Shown one piece after another: positions 46,496 to 55,206 of a stretch of DNA of 64,000 nucleotides; positions within the stretch are counted from its first letter, which is position 1, and every line of letters starts with the position of its first letter. Source of the stretch: Rudaea sp. 3F27F6 (GTDB lineage: Bacteria; Pseudomonadota; Gammaproteobacteria; Xanthomonadales; Rhodanobacteraceae); NCBI RefSeq assembly GCF_005503555.1, contig NZ_SCNG01000003.1:1-64000 (forward strand), written 5' to 3'. The notes below the pieces were generated by a model. It saw only the letters and a program-made list of their open reading frames with translations. It had not been told where the DNA came from and made no database searches. Position numbers and translations under genes: made by a program.

Positions 46496-46891
46496 TCAGC
46501 CCTGCGGCGCGCTTGTGCAGTACGGCGGCACCGGCGTCGAACGCGCGACGCAGTGGCGGTAGCCGGACGGCAGATTGCTCAGCGACTTGGACTCGCCCTT
46601 GGCCACGGCGAAATCGGCGATGCGCTGCGTCGTGCAGGTGTTTACCCCGGAGGTTTTCGCGTCGTCACGGCAGTCGCTGGTGAACACGGCGTAGTAGCAA
46701 CGTCCGCTCGCGCTGTCATTGCAGGTGAACTCGATGTTGCCCGATGCCGATTCGCGGATTGCCGAATCGAGCACGTCGACGCCGTTGATCGTCGTCGTGC
46801 TGATCATCGTCGTGTTGATCGAGGTGCTCGGCGAATAATTGCAGCCGGCAAGGATCAGTGGCAGCAGGGCGGAAACGAGGTTGGTGCGCAT
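46496..46891 (-). CDS. small Cys-rich lipoprotein, function unknown
   Basis: This 131-aa protein has a lipoprotein signal with lipobox LAG-C at Cys17 (LPLILAGCNYSP). The mature part is Thr/Ser-rich and contains seven further Cys after the lipidated one (for example FTCNDSASGRCYYAVF and SDCRDDAKTSGVNTCTTQ), suggesting disulfides in the periplasm or at the outer membrane. I do not recognise a family. It follows the LytTR regulator by 25 bp on the same strand and could be controlled by or act with that system. Confidence 0.65.
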   Translation of the reverse strand: MRTNLVSALLPLILAGCNYSPSTSINTTMISTTTINGVDVLDSAIRESASGNIEFTCNDSASGRCYYAVFTSDCRDDAKTSGVNTCTTQRIADFAVAKGESKSLSNLPSGYRHCVARSTPVPPYCTSAPQG

Positions 46892-46916
46892 GGTCGGTTC
46901 TCGCTGGATACGGGCG

Positions 46917-47675
46917 TCACATGGAACGGAACAAGGTCATGAACGGCTGGCTGACGGTCAGTGTCTCGGGGCGCGTCTTCAGTTTCACCGTGCCGCGGCC
47001 GGTCTCGTCGCGCACCACCGATGCGATCGCTTTCAGATTGACGATCGTCGAGCGGTGGATCTGCTTGAACGCGCTCGGATCGAGCAGGCCGAGCAGTTCG
47101 CGGATCGGCGTGCGCAGCAGCGCTTCGCCTTCGCGGGTCATGACCACGGTGTACTTGTTGTCGGCCTGGAAATAGGCGACGTCGTCGACCAGGATCAGCT
47201 TGGTTTCCTTGCCCGCGCTCGCAGTGATCCAGGCGAGCGGCGGCTTGTCGGCGATCTGCGGCACAATGCCGAGCTGCTGGATGATCGCGGCGAGCGCGCC
47301 GGCGTCGCGCGCGCTGCGTGCCTGCAGGCGCTTGATCGTCGCGGCGAGGCGGTCGCGCGCGATCGGCTTGAGCAGATAGTCGACCGCGCCTTTGTCGAAT
47401 GCGTCGATCGCATACTGGTTGTAGGCGGTGACGAAAACGATCTGCGTGGTCGGGCTCGCATCCGCCGCCGCCGCCGCGACTTCGAGCCCGGTCAGGCCCG
47501 GCATGCGGATATCGAGGAAGGCGATCTCGGGCTGGTAGGTCGCGATCGCGTCGAGCGCGCTGCCGCCGTCCTCGCATTCGGCGACGATGTCGAGCTGCGG
47601 CCACGCTTCGCGCAGCAGACCGACGAGCGAGTTGCGCAGCAGTTCTTCGTCTTCGGCAACGATGCACTTAGGCAT
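46917..47675 (-). CDS. LytTR-family response regulator
   Basis: This 252-aa protein has an N-terminal receiver domain with acidic pair Glu8/Asp9/Glu10, phospho-acceptor Asp55 (AFLDIRMPG), Thr87 (VTAY) and Lys103 (YLLKPI). A C-terminal LytTR DNA-binding domain follows (about 147-250; VDDVAYFQADNKYTVV, FKQIHRSTIVNL). LytTR proteins bind direct-repeat sites upstream of targets. It overlaps the histidine kinase gene by eight bases, so the two form one operon. Targets are unknown; the small lipoprotein downstream is a candidate. Confidence 0.92.
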   Translation of the reverse strand: MPKCIVAEDEELLRNSLVGLLREAWPQLDIVAECEDGGSALDAIATYQPEIAFLDIRMPGLTGLEVAAAAADASPTTQIVFVTAYNQYAIDAFDKGAVDYLLKPIARDRLAATIKRLQARSARDAGALAAIIQQLGIVPQIADKPPLAWITASAGKETKLILVDDVAYFQADNKYTVVMTREGEALLRTPIRELLGLLDPSAFKQIHRSTIVNLKAIASVVRDETGRGTVKLKTRPETLTVSQPFMTLFRSM

Positions 47676-48912
47676 GGGTCGCTCCTGTCGTCGTGGCCGG
47701 CACGGTGATCGTCGCGGCGACGCCGTTGGGGAAATTCGCTGCGATGACGAACGAAGCCGCTGCGCCGTAGGCGAGACTGAGGCGTTCGCGCAGATTCTTC
47801 AGGCCGATGCCGGTGCCGCTCGATTGCGCGTTGAAGCCCTGGCCGTCGTCGGCGACCGTCACGGTCAGGCCGCCGCCGCTTTCGCGCGCGAGTATCCAGA
47901 TCGTGCCGCCGCCGTACTTCGGTTCGAGGCCGTGCTTGATCGCGTTCTCGACTAGGGTCTGCAGCATCATCGTCGGGAACGGTATGTTTTTGAGCGCTTC
48001 GGGCACTTCGATCTGCGTGTGCAGGCGCGCACCCATGCGGATTTTCAGAATGTCGAGATAGGCGCGCGCGCGTTCGAGTTCGGCGCCGAGCGTCGACGGC
48101 ACGTCTTCCGTGCGCGGCAGCGAATGACGCAGGTAGGAAATCAGATTGCCGAGCATTTCGTCGGCGCGCGCCGGGTCGCTGCGCGTCAGAATCTGTGCGC
48201 TGGCGAGTGTGTTGTAGAGGAAGTGCGGTTCGATCTGCGCGTGCAGCAGGTTGAGCTTGGCCACGGCGAGTTCCTTCTCGCTGCCGGTCTGCGCGGCGCT
48301 GGCCTTCTCGCTGCGTCGGCGTTCGGCGACGCGGCGCACGATCGCCCTCTTGATTGCCTCGGCGTTCTCCAGATTGCCGCCGTCGTCGAAATGGAACCAC
48401 TCGCTCCACGCGCCGCCTTCGGGCTCGCAGATCAAGGTGACGCTGCATGTGCCCTCGCCCGGTGTGATCGTCGCGAGGATGCGATTGCCCGTCGCTCCGA
48501 GGTAGTTATATTTTTTCGCCGTTTTCGCCGCATAGTCGGAGTGGGTCACGTTCGCGCGAATGTGCAGGCTGTCGCGTGCGCTTTGGACGACGGTCGAGCC
48601 GGGCAATTCGCGGATCGCCGCGTCGACCAGCTCGAATGCCTCGGCCGGGTCGAACGGAATCTCCATATGCCGGCGCTGTCGGTTCGACAGCGAATCCGCA
48701 TCGACCTTGCCGGTGATCAGCTGGACGCGGCGCACATGCAGGAACGCGTGTGCGATCTTCGCGCCGAACAGCAGGAACGAGCCGCTGATCAGGATGAAGT
48801 TCAGCAGGCCGCGATGACCGATGCCGACCGCCTCGATGGCGATGTTGATGAAGAGAATCGCCGCACCCCAGGCGATCGCGGTGCGGAAGATGAATAATGC
48901 CGAAGCCAGCAT
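47668..48912 (-). CDS. LytS/YehU-type sensor histidine kinase
   Basis: This 414-aa kinase has two N-terminal transmembrane segments (FIFRTAIAWGAAILFINIAI, FILISGSFLLFGAKIAHAFL), a soluble linker of about 150 residues and a His_kinase domain. The phosphorylated His is near 230 in AQIEPHFLYNTLAS, and the ATPase C-terminal part contains NAIKHGLEP and GTGIGLKNLRERL. ATG 48912 begins at the first membrane helix; the frame further upstream looks non-coding. Partner of the LytTR regulator, with which it overlaps. The signal sensed is not evident. Confidence 0.9.
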   Translation of the reverse strand: MLASALFIFRTAIAWGAAILFINIAIEAVGIGHRGLLNFILISGSFLLFGAKIAHAFLHVRRVQLITGKVDADSLSNRQRRHMEIPFDPAEAFELVDAAIRELPGSTVVQSARDSLHIRANVTHSDYAAKTAKKYNYLGATGNRILATITPGEGTCSVTLICEPEGGAWSEWFHFDDGGNLENAEAIKRAIVRRVAERRRSEKASAAQTGSEKELAVAKLNLLHAQIEPHFLYNTLASAQILTRSDPARADEMLGNLISYLRHSLPRTEDVPSTLGAELERARAYLDILKIRMGARLHTQIEVPEALKNIPFPTMMLQTLVENAIKHGLEPKYGGGTIWILARESGGGLTVTVADDGQGFNAQSSGTGIGLKNLRERLSLAYGAAASFVIAANFPNGVAATITVPATTTGATHA

Positions 48913-49092
48913 GGCGGAACCTGCGCGATGGGATTGCAGCGCAGGATAGCGGGCGCCGCGCACGGCGCAATGCACTTGCGACGAAAGCCGGGCCGGAGCG
49001 ACGAAGCCGACTCTAAACGGTGCGAAATCGGGCAAAAAGAAGGGCCGCTTCCGCGGCCCTGAGGCAAGGGGGAGAGCGCCTATCCTCGAGAA

Positions 49093-49569
49093 TCACTGAG
49101 AGTTGTTACCGCCCGGCTTGCGTTGGGCCCAGCGTCCGGCGGGCATTTCGTCGGAGGTGATGAAACCGTCGCCGTTCTTGTCGAGCTTGGCGAAACGCGC
49201 CTGCGCCGCGGCGAGATACTGGTCGCGCGTGATCGCGCCGTTGCTGCCGATTCTCTTGACTTCGTGCTCGGCGAACTTCTCGTCGCGCTGCTTGACGGCC
49301 TGCGAATTCGCGATCTGTTCAGCGGTGATCTTGCCGCTGCCCTGCGTGTCGATCGCGTCGAAGCGAGCGGCCGCGGCGGCCTGGAATTCCGCCGACGAGA
49401 TCTTGCCGTCGCCGTTGCTGTCCATCTTCTTCAACATATGATCGAACAGCGACGGGTGCGTGGTCGCGGTCGCCGCGGGCGCCGGGTTCGACTGCGCGAA
49501 CGCGGCGAACGGGACCGTGCTGAAAGCGGCAATCGCGACGGCGAGGGTGAGTTTGCTGATGCGTGACAT
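49093..49569 (-). CDS. secreted EF-hand calcium-binding protein
   Basis: This 158-aa protein has a Sec signal peptide (1-26, ending AFA-Q) and four EF-hand-like loops. Loop 1 (DSNGDGKISSAE, 50-61) and loop 4 (DKNGDGFITSDE, 130-141) are canonical. Loop 2 (DTQGSGKITAEQ, 74-85) is nearly so. Loop 3 (RIGSNGAITRDQ, 106-117) has lost its calcium-binding acidic residues. It should bind calcium in the periplasm or outside; role unknown. ATG 49569 is preceded by ACGGAG. Confidence 0.85.
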   Translation of the reverse strand: MSRISKLTLAVAIAAFSTVPFAAFAQSNPAPAATATTHPSLFDHMLKKMDSNGDGKISSAEFQAAAAARFDAIDTQGSGKITAEQIANSQAVKQRDEKFAEHEVKRIGSNGAITRDQYLAAAQARFAKLDKNGDGFITSDEMPAGRWAQRKPGGNNSQ

Positions 49570-49969
49570 GATTTGCTCCGTTGTGGGGGATGGTTTGGTA
49601 GTGGCCACAGCGGATTCAACGCCGACGATACGCCGACGTTTACCGGAACTGGGTAAAGCAAAGTAAACAAGCGCAGGATTCTTTGTGTACGCGGCGACGG
49701 CGGCGGGAGCGCGCGCGGCGGAATCGGGCGCGCAGCGCACGCAGCGCTAAGAACTCATCGGTAAATAAGCAGCCGTTTGCGTTGAGCGCAGCGAGGCTTT
49801 GCTTCGCGAAGTCGAAACACCGGGGATTTCGTGGTTTGCGGTACTTTGGCTTTCGGCACTTCGACTTCGCGCCTGCGGCGCTACGCTCAGTGCGAACGGG
49901 CTATCTGTGCGCCAGCTCCTGGTGCGCCGCCTGCGGCAAAGCGCTGGCGGCGTGATCGATAAGGAAGGC
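49570..49969. other. 400-bp gap with no gene
   Basis: No coding frame is convincing here. The left 170 bp holds the probable promoter region of the EF-hand gene. The right part holds a long inverted repeat (listed separately) and the 3' end of the pepQ transcript. Confidence 0.6.
49773..49899. repeat. long inverted repeat between pepQ and the EF-hand gene
   Basis: An arm at 49773-49821 and the reverse complement of 49854-49899 share CCGTT.GC..TGAGCG.AGCG, CGCGAAGTCGAA and CACCG/TGCCG blocks. The arms are about 46-49 bp with scattered mismatches around a 32-bp spacer. It looks like a REP/ERIC-class dispersed element. Confidence 0.65.
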
Positions 49970-51295
49970 TTATGCTGCGGCGGCGAACGCGTCGCGGGTG
50001 AGATTTTCCGGTGCCGTTTCGCCACAGGCCACGTCGTCCTCGATGCGGATGCCGCCGTACTGGCGGAAGTGATCGACCTTGTCCCAGTCGATGTCCTTGG
50101 CCTCGGGCCGGGTCTTCAACTCGGCGAGGAGCAGATCGACGAAATACAGGCCAGGCTCGATCGTCACGACCATGCGCGGTTCGAGCATACGTGTCATGCG
50201 CAGGAATGGATGGCCGGCCGGCTTCTCGATCGTGCCGCCGCGCTCGTCCTTCTGGAAACCGCCGACGTCGTGCACCTGCAGGCCGATCGGATGACCGAGG
50301 CCGTGTGGGAAAAACACATTCGACACGCCCGAAGCGACCGCCGCCTCGGCGCTCATGCGGATAAAGCCGTGTTCGCGCAGCACGCCGGCAAGCACATGAT
50401 GCGCGTGCAGATGCAGGTCGGCGTAGTTCGTGCCTTTCTGTACTTTTTCCACAAATCCCTTCTGCGCCGTATCGACCGCATCGATCAAGGCCTGGAATTC
50501 GCCGGCCTGCTTGGCCGCGTAGGTGCGCGTGATATCCGAGGCGTAGCCGTGGAAGCTCGCGCCGGCGTCGATCAGGAACGAGTTCGCGTGCGCCGGCGGC
50601 GCGCGGTTGAGTTCGGTGTAGTGCAGGATCGCGCCGTGCTGGTTCAGCGCAATGATGTTGGAATAGGGCAGCTCGTTCTCGGTCTCGTGCACGGCGTTGA
50701 GATAGGCCGTGTTGATGTCGTACTCGCTCGCGCCGGCGCGGAACGCGCGTTCGGCCGCAAGGTGCGCACGCGTGCCGAGCTTGGCGGCGACGCGCAGCAT
50801 GCCGAGTTCGTAATCGGTCTTGTAGCCGCGATGCCAGTGCAGATAGTCGAGCACTTCCTGCGGATTGTTCGGCACGTAGTCGCCGACCGCGGCATTGTCT
50901 TCGCCGACGATCGCGCAGCGCGCGACATTCGCCGGCAGATGCGCCTTCGCCTCGCCGGCTTCGCGAATGATCTCGATGTCGAAGTGCTCGACCCAATATC
51001 CCGCCGGAGCCTCGGGCACGACGTGCCAGTAGTCGTGCGGCTGCAGGTAGATCAGCTTCGGCTTGTGCCCCGGCGTGTAGACGAGCCACGAGCCGGGCGC
51101 CTTGGTCACCGGCAGCCAGTGCTTGAAATGCGGATTGACCGCGAACGGATACGGACGGTCGTCGAGAAACTGATAGCGCGGCGTGCCCGCGGCGACGACG
51201 AGATGATCGTAGCTGCCGCGCGCGAGCGCGGTGTCGCTGCGCGCCGTCAGTGTGGCGAGATGATCGGGATAGAGTTTGGCAAGCAGATCGGTCAT
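49970..51295 (-). CDS. pepQ: Xaa-Pro dipeptidase
   Basis: This 441-aa M24 metallopeptidase cleaves X-Pro dipeptides. The dinuclear metal ligands lie in FLIDAGASFHGYASDITRTY (two Asp), FFPHGLGHPIGLQVHD (His), VVTIEPGLYF (Glu) and GGIRIEDDVA (Glu). The N-terminal creatinase-like domain includes LYPDHLATL. ATG 51295 (MTDLLAKLYPDHL) matches the PepQ start; ATG 51304 adds three residues. It is monocistronic and flanked by repeats. Confidence 0.95.
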   Translation of the reverse strand: MTDLLAKLYPDHLATLTARSDTALARGSYDHLVVAAGTPRYQFLDDRPYPFAVNPHFKHWLPVTKAPGSWLVYTPGHKPKLIYLQPHDYWHVVPEAPAGYWVEHFDIEIIREAGEAKAHLPANVARCAIVGEDNAAVGDYVPNNPQEVLDYLHWHRGYKTDYELGMLRVAAKLGTRAHLAAERAFRAGASEYDINTAYLNAVHETENELPYSNIIALNQHGAILHYTELNRAPPAHANSFLIDAGASFHGYASDITRTYAAKQAGEFQALIDAVDTAQKGFVEKVQKGTNYADLHLHAHHVLAGVLREHGFIRMSAEAAVASGVSNVFFPHGLGHPIGLQVHDVGGFQKDERGGTIEKPAGHPFLRMTRMLEPRMVVTIEPGLYFVDLLLAELKTRPEAKDIDWDKVDHFRQYGGIRIEDDVACGETAPENLTRDAFAAAA

Positions 51296-51515
51296 GACGC
51301 GCATCCGGAATTCGTACGCGCGTATTGTGCCGCAAGCGGCACGGGGAATCCCGCATCTCGGGACTCCCTGCGTCTTCGTCCCGGCAACGAATGCCGGGTT
51401 GCGCGTGGCGGAACGTTGAAGCTATGAGTGCTTACGCGGCGGCGCACTTGCTGTTCAGCGCCGCCGCACTCGCGCGCCACATCCTGCCGTTCGGCTTGAG
51501 CGGAATGCCGAGCGC

Positions 51516-53357
51516 TTACTTGCCCGGCGACCAGCTCACGGTCAGGTAACCCGACCTGCCCGGCGTGTTGTAGCCGTAGGCGAGCTGGTAGTTCTTGTCG
51601 CCGAGGTTCTCCACGCGCGCGCCGAGGCGCCACTGCGCATTGATCGTATAGCTCGCACGCAGGTTGAGCAGGGTGTAGGAGCCGAGCTTGGCGCCGCCGA
51701 CGTCGTCCGCGCGCCCCGCGTAGACGATTTCCGCGCCGGCGCTGAGCGCGTCGCTGAGCTGGGCGTCGAAGACGCTGGAGAGTTTCTGCTTCGGCCGGCG
51801 CACGAGCTGCTTGTCGGTGTCTTCGTTGCGCGGGTCCTGCAAGGTCAGCGTGTTCGTCCACGAGTAGGCACCCGAATGCCAGCCGTGGGTCAGTTCGAGC
51901 CCGTCGATGGCGGCGTGGGCGATGTTGATCGCTTGCGATTTGTTGCCCGAGAAATCGATCAGGTCGCGCACGCGCGTGGTAAAGGCGCGCGCTTCGAGGC
52001 GGTTGGCGTCGTCGGCTTTCCATTCGAGGCCGAGTTCGCCGGTGCGCGAGCGCTCCGGGTCGAGCAGTGGATTGCCGGCGTAGTAGCCACCGTAGCCGGG
52101 TGAGTAGAGCTGGCCGAGCGTCGGCGCGCTGAACGCGGTGCCGTAGCTCGCGGTGAGGCGCAGGTTGTCGGCGAACTTGTAGCCGCCGGCGATCGAGCCG
52201 GAGAACTCGCTGCCGAAATTGCTGTTGTGGTCGTAGCGGCCCGAGACTTCGCCGTCGAACGCGCCCGCGTCGGCGCGCCAGCCGGCGAACACGCCGGTGT
52301 TGTTGCGCGTCTTGTCGTACACCGTAGTGCCGCCGAAGGTGTCGAGATTGCGGCCGTGGTCGTAGACATAATCGAGGCCGGCGGTCAGATGCTGGTTCGG
52401 CGCGAATGTGTAGTCGTTGGTCCACGACAACTGCTCGCGCGTGGAGCGATAGGCCGAGCCGAACGCAGCCGTGTCGATGTTCTCGCGCGAAGTGCCGACC
52501 GACAGACGGTGCTGCCAGTCCGCCGTGATCGCGCCTTCCAGATTGATCCCGATCGACTGGTCGAGCGTGTGCGAAATGGCCGGGCCGTAGGCGCCGTTGT
52601 CGAAGCTCTGCGTGCCGACGTTGCGGAACGCGCTGGCCGACAGCGTCTGCGTGCCGAGCTTGTACCAGGCCTGCGCGGTCTGGTTGTGGTTCTGCATCGG
52701 GTTGTCGTCGGGGTTGTAGACGTAGGGGCCGGCGAGCGGATTCGAGGAGGAGAAACCGTCGACGTGGCGGCCGCCGGCCTGCGCGGAAACGCCCCAGGTG
52801 TCGGTCTGCATGCCGTAGCCGACACTGCCGTCGGCGCTGCCGTAGCTGCCGTAGCTGGCGGCGATGTGCGCGCCGTCGAGCTTGCGCGTGAACACCTGGA
52901 TGACGCCGCCGATCGCGTCCGAACCCCAGTAGCTCGCACGCGGGCCGCGCACGATCTCGATGCGCTCGACCGCGTCGAGAGGCAGGTTCTCGAACGCGAA
53001 CGAGCCGGTGTTGTTGGAGGCGACGCGTACGCCGTCGATCAGCACGAGCACATGATTGGAGTTGGTGCCGCGCAGGAACACGCTGGTCTGCATGCCCGCG
53101 CCGCCGAGGCGCGCGACATCGACGCCGGCCTGCAGGCGCAGCACTTCGATCAGGTCCGGCGCACCGGTTCTCTCGATGTCGGCGCGCGTGATGACCGAGA
53201 CGCTGGCCAGGCTCGCGTCGACCGTCTGCGCGACGCGCGAGGCGGTGACTTCGATGGTCGGCTGCAGTTGCGCGTCCGGCGTATCGGCGGTGGCGGCGAA
53301 GCTCACGCCCGCAAGCGCGGCAGCGACGGCGAGAGAGAGAATGGATTTTTGCGACAT
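51516..53357 (-). CDS. btuB: TonB-dependent cobalamin (BtuB-type) outer-membrane receptor
   Basis: This 613-aa protein has a signal peptide (1-24, ending ATA-D), a TonB-box-like PTIEVTASR, a plug domain (RLGGAGMQTSVFLRG, IEIVRGPRASYWGSDAIGGVI) and a 22-strand beta-barrel. The length and the NSNHVLVLIDGVRV segment match BtuB. A cobalamin riboswitch upstream strongly supports vitamin B12 uptake. The C-terminal residues WSPGK lack the usual terminal aromatic residue for barrel assembly, which is odd but may be tolerated. ATG 53357 is the start after which the signal peptide is intact. Confidence 0.93.
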   Translation of the reverse strand: MSQKSILSLAVAAALAGVSFAATADTPDAQLQPTIEVTASRVAQTVDASLASVSVITRADIERTGAPDLIEVLRLQAGVDVARLGGAGMQTSVFLRGTNSNHVLVLIDGVRVASNNTGSFAFENLPLDAVERIEIVRGPRASYWGSDAIGGVIQVFTRKLDGAHIAASYGSYGSADGSVGYGMQTDTWGVSAQAGGRHVDGFSSSNPLAGPYVYNPDDNPMQNHNQTAQAWYKLGTQTLSASAFRNVGTQSFDNGAYGPAISHTLDQSIGINLEGAITADWQHRLSVGTSRENIDTAAFGSAYRSTREQLSWTNDYTFAPNQHLTAGLDYVYDHGRNLDTFGGTTVYDKTRNNTGVFAGWRADAGAFDGEVSGRYDHNSNFGSEFSGSIAGGYKFADNLRLTASYGTAFSAPTLGQLYSPGYGGYYAGNPLLDPERSRTGELGLEWKADDANRLEARAFTTRVRDLIDFSGNKSQAINIAHAAIDGLELTHGWHSGAYSWTNTLTLQDPRNEDTDKQLVRRPKQKLSSVFDAQLSDALSAGAEIVYAGRADDVGGAKLGSYTLLNLRASYTINAQWRLGARVENLGDKNYQLAYGYNTPGRSGYLTVSWSPGK

Positions 53358-53494
53358 GGTGTACTCCGAGCGTCGGCTGAAAAATGCACGGCGCGGGAGG
53401 TTTGGAAAGGGGTGTCGACGCAGGAACGACGCGCGATACGCCCGTCCGTTGCCCACCGCAACGCCGCAAGCTGATCGACCGCAATGCGGTCGCG

Positions 53495-53720
53495 CAGGCC
53501 GGTCTCCGGGCTTGCAAGCGATGCAGTGAGCGGCGCGGCCGGGACGGCCTCTTGCGCCTTTCGCGATCGGCATCGATCGCGGACACTTCATCAGTTCGAT
53601 CGCCTTCCCGTGCCGTTCGGCACAGTGGCATTGAGATCGAGACGCGCTCGCGCGGAGCGCACTTGCTTACCGTTGCGGGGGCAGCGCTGAATTCACATCA
53701 GCTTCCCGTTTCACCTTGCG
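53495..53720 (-). ncRNA. cobalamin riboswitch upstream of btuB
   Basis: On the minus strand the conserved aptamer pieces occur in the right order. GGTGAAACGGGAAGC is at 53715-53701, CCCCCGCAACGGTAA at 53681-53667, CAATGCCACTG at 53633-53623, CACGGGAAGGCG at 53612-53601 and the B12 box AAGCCCGGAGACCGGCC at 53513-53497. The aptamer ends about 140 bases before the btuB ATG. A GACCGC-ATT-GCGGTC hairpin (53491-53477) just after the B12 box could be part of the expression platform. Adenosylcobalamin binding should switch off btuB. Boundaries are approximate. Confidence 0.93.
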
Positions 53721-53824
53721 CCGAAAAGGCAGCGCAGGGCACCTGCGAGGCGCGCAGTGTAGGGACAGGTCGGGGCCGAAGCAAGGATTATGCGTCCTTT
53801 CCCGTAGCAGGTCGGGGCCGGAGT

Positions 53825-54019
53825 CTAATCCCGGTCCGTGCGCGTCGACACGCCGAGCAGTTCGCCGTCGTCGCTGACGCGCAGCGCGATCTCGATCGGT
53901 TTGCAGCAAATGGCGCAGTCCTCGACATAGCTCTGTGAACCCGCGGATAGATCGACCTGGGTTTCGAAGCCTTCGCCGCAGTACGGGCAGTGGATGGTGA
54001 CGAATTCCAGCGTGTTCAT
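53825..54019 (-). CDS. CPXCG-motif Cys-rich small protein
   Basis: This 64-aa protein has two Cys pairs: HCPYCGEGF near residues 11-19 and EDCAICCKPIEI near 33-44, the zinc-ribbon-like pattern of CPXCG proteins. It lies next to hemW and starts six bases beyond its stop, with GGAGG ten bases upstream of ATG 54019. An in-frame TTG at 54028 that would overlap the hemW stop is less likely. Function unknown; metal binding is inferred. Confidence 0.85.
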   Translation of the reverse strand: MNTLEFVTIHCPYCGEGFETQVDLSAGSQSYVEDCAICCKPIEIALRVSDDGELLGVSTRTDRD

Positions 54020-54024
54020 GGTTT

Positions 54025-55206
54025 TCAAGCCTCCGTCGCCGGCGCCTTCTTGTCCGGCAGGAACAGGGAGATCAGGTCGTTGAGGAAGCGCTGCCCGGAT
54101 TCGGTCGGCAGCAGATTGCGATCATCGACTGCGAGCCAGCCGCGCTGAACGGCCTCGTCGATTTCCGTGCGGATCGCATCGAGGCCGAGTCCGGTCGTTG
54201 CATGAAATTCCGCTAGCGGAATGCCTGCGGTCAGGCGCAGGCCGTTGAGCATGAACTCGAACGGCAGCTGCTCGACGGCCACGGCGTCGTCGCCGCCGAT
54301 CACGCGTTCCGTTTTCGCGTGCTCGAGATAGCCGCGCGGTGCGCGCAGCTTCCAGCGCCTGTGCACTTCGAGCGCGCCGTCGACAGCGGGGGACGAATAC
54401 TTTCCGTGCGCCCCTGCACCGATGCCGAGATAGTCGCCGAAGCGCCAGTAGTTCAGATTGTGTGCGCTCTCGCGCCCCGGCCGCGCATAGGCCGACACTT
54501 CGTAATGGACGAAACCGGCCGCTGCGATGTGCGCCTGACAGGCTTCCTGCATGTCCCAGGCGCTGTCCTCGTCGGGCAGCGAAGGCGGGTTCGCGGCGAA
54601 GGCGGTATTCGGTTCGAGGGTGAGCTGGTAGTGCGACAGATGCGGCGTGGCGAACGCGAGTGCCTTGTCGACGTCAGTGAGCGCACCGGCCACGGTCTGC
54701 TGCGGCAGCGCGTACATCAGGTCGAGATTGAGATTGTCGAGGCCGTCGTCCTGCGCGCGTTTGATCGCGCGCTCAGCCTGCCGCGCATCGTGGATGCGGC
54801 CGATGCGCTTGAGCGCGTCGTCGTCGAAACTCTGCACGCCGAAGCTGAGGCGATTGACGCCGGCCCTGCGATAGGCGGCGAAGTCGCCGTGCTCAACCGT
54901 GCCCGGATTGGTTTCCATCGTGATCTCGATGCCGGGCGCGAAATCGAGCCGCGCATTCACGCCGTCGAGGATGCGCGCGATGCTGTCCGGCGCGAACAGG
55001 CTCGGCGTGCCGCCGCCGAAGAAGATGCTGCGCAGCGGCCGGCCTTGTGCGAGCGGCAGATCGCGGTTGAGATCGGCGAGCAGCGCCTCGACGTACTCGC
55101 GCTGCGGCAGCGTGTCCGGCGCGTTGTGCGAATTGAAATCGCAATACGGACACTTGCGCACGCACCACGGGATGTGGATGTAGAGCGAGAGCGGCGGCAG
55201 AGTCAT
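54025..55206 (-). CDS. hemW: HemW, radical-SAM haem chaperone
   Basis: This 393-aa radical SAM protein carries the HemW-type cluster motif CVRKCPYCDF with Cys15, Cys19 and Cys22. The HemN-specific fourth Cys is replaced by Phe24. GGGTPSLF and the HemN-like C-terminal domain (HATTGLGLD) follow. HemW inserts haem into proteins and is not a coproporphyrinogen oxidase. ATG 55206 overlaps the rdgB stop by four bases, so the genes are coupled. Confidence 0.94.
   Translation of the reverse strand: MTLPPLSLYIHIPWCVRKCPYCDFNSHNAPDTLPQREYVEALLADLNRDLPLAQGRPLRSIFFGGGTPSLFAPDSIARILDGVNARLDFAPGIEITMETNPGTVEHGDFAAYRRAGVNRLSFGVQSFDDDALKRIGRIHDARQAERAIKRAQDDGLDNLNLDLMYALPQQTVAGALTDVDKALAFATPHLSHYQLTLEPNTAFAANPPSLPDEDSAWDMQEACQAHIAAAGFVHYEVSAYARPGRESAHNLNYWRFGDYLGIGAGAHGKYSSPAVDGALEVHRRWKLRAPRGYLEHAKTERVIGGDDAVAVEQLPFEFMLNGLRLTAGIPLAEFHATTGLGLDAIRTEIDEAVQRGWLAVDDRNLLPTESGQRFLNDLISLFLPDKKAPATEA

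Noticed and set aside
49799-51427. 542-codon plus-strand frame opposite pepQ
   Set aside because: Antisense shadow; pepQ has all metal ligands.
51292-53631. 779-codon minus-strand frame overlapping btuB in a different frame
   Set aside because: Arg/Gln-rich translation without a fold; btuB in the true frame has plug and barrel features.
53358-53824. Possible small gene upstream of btuB
   Set aside because: The sequence is accounted for by the cobalamin riboswitch and its leader; frames here lack family marks.
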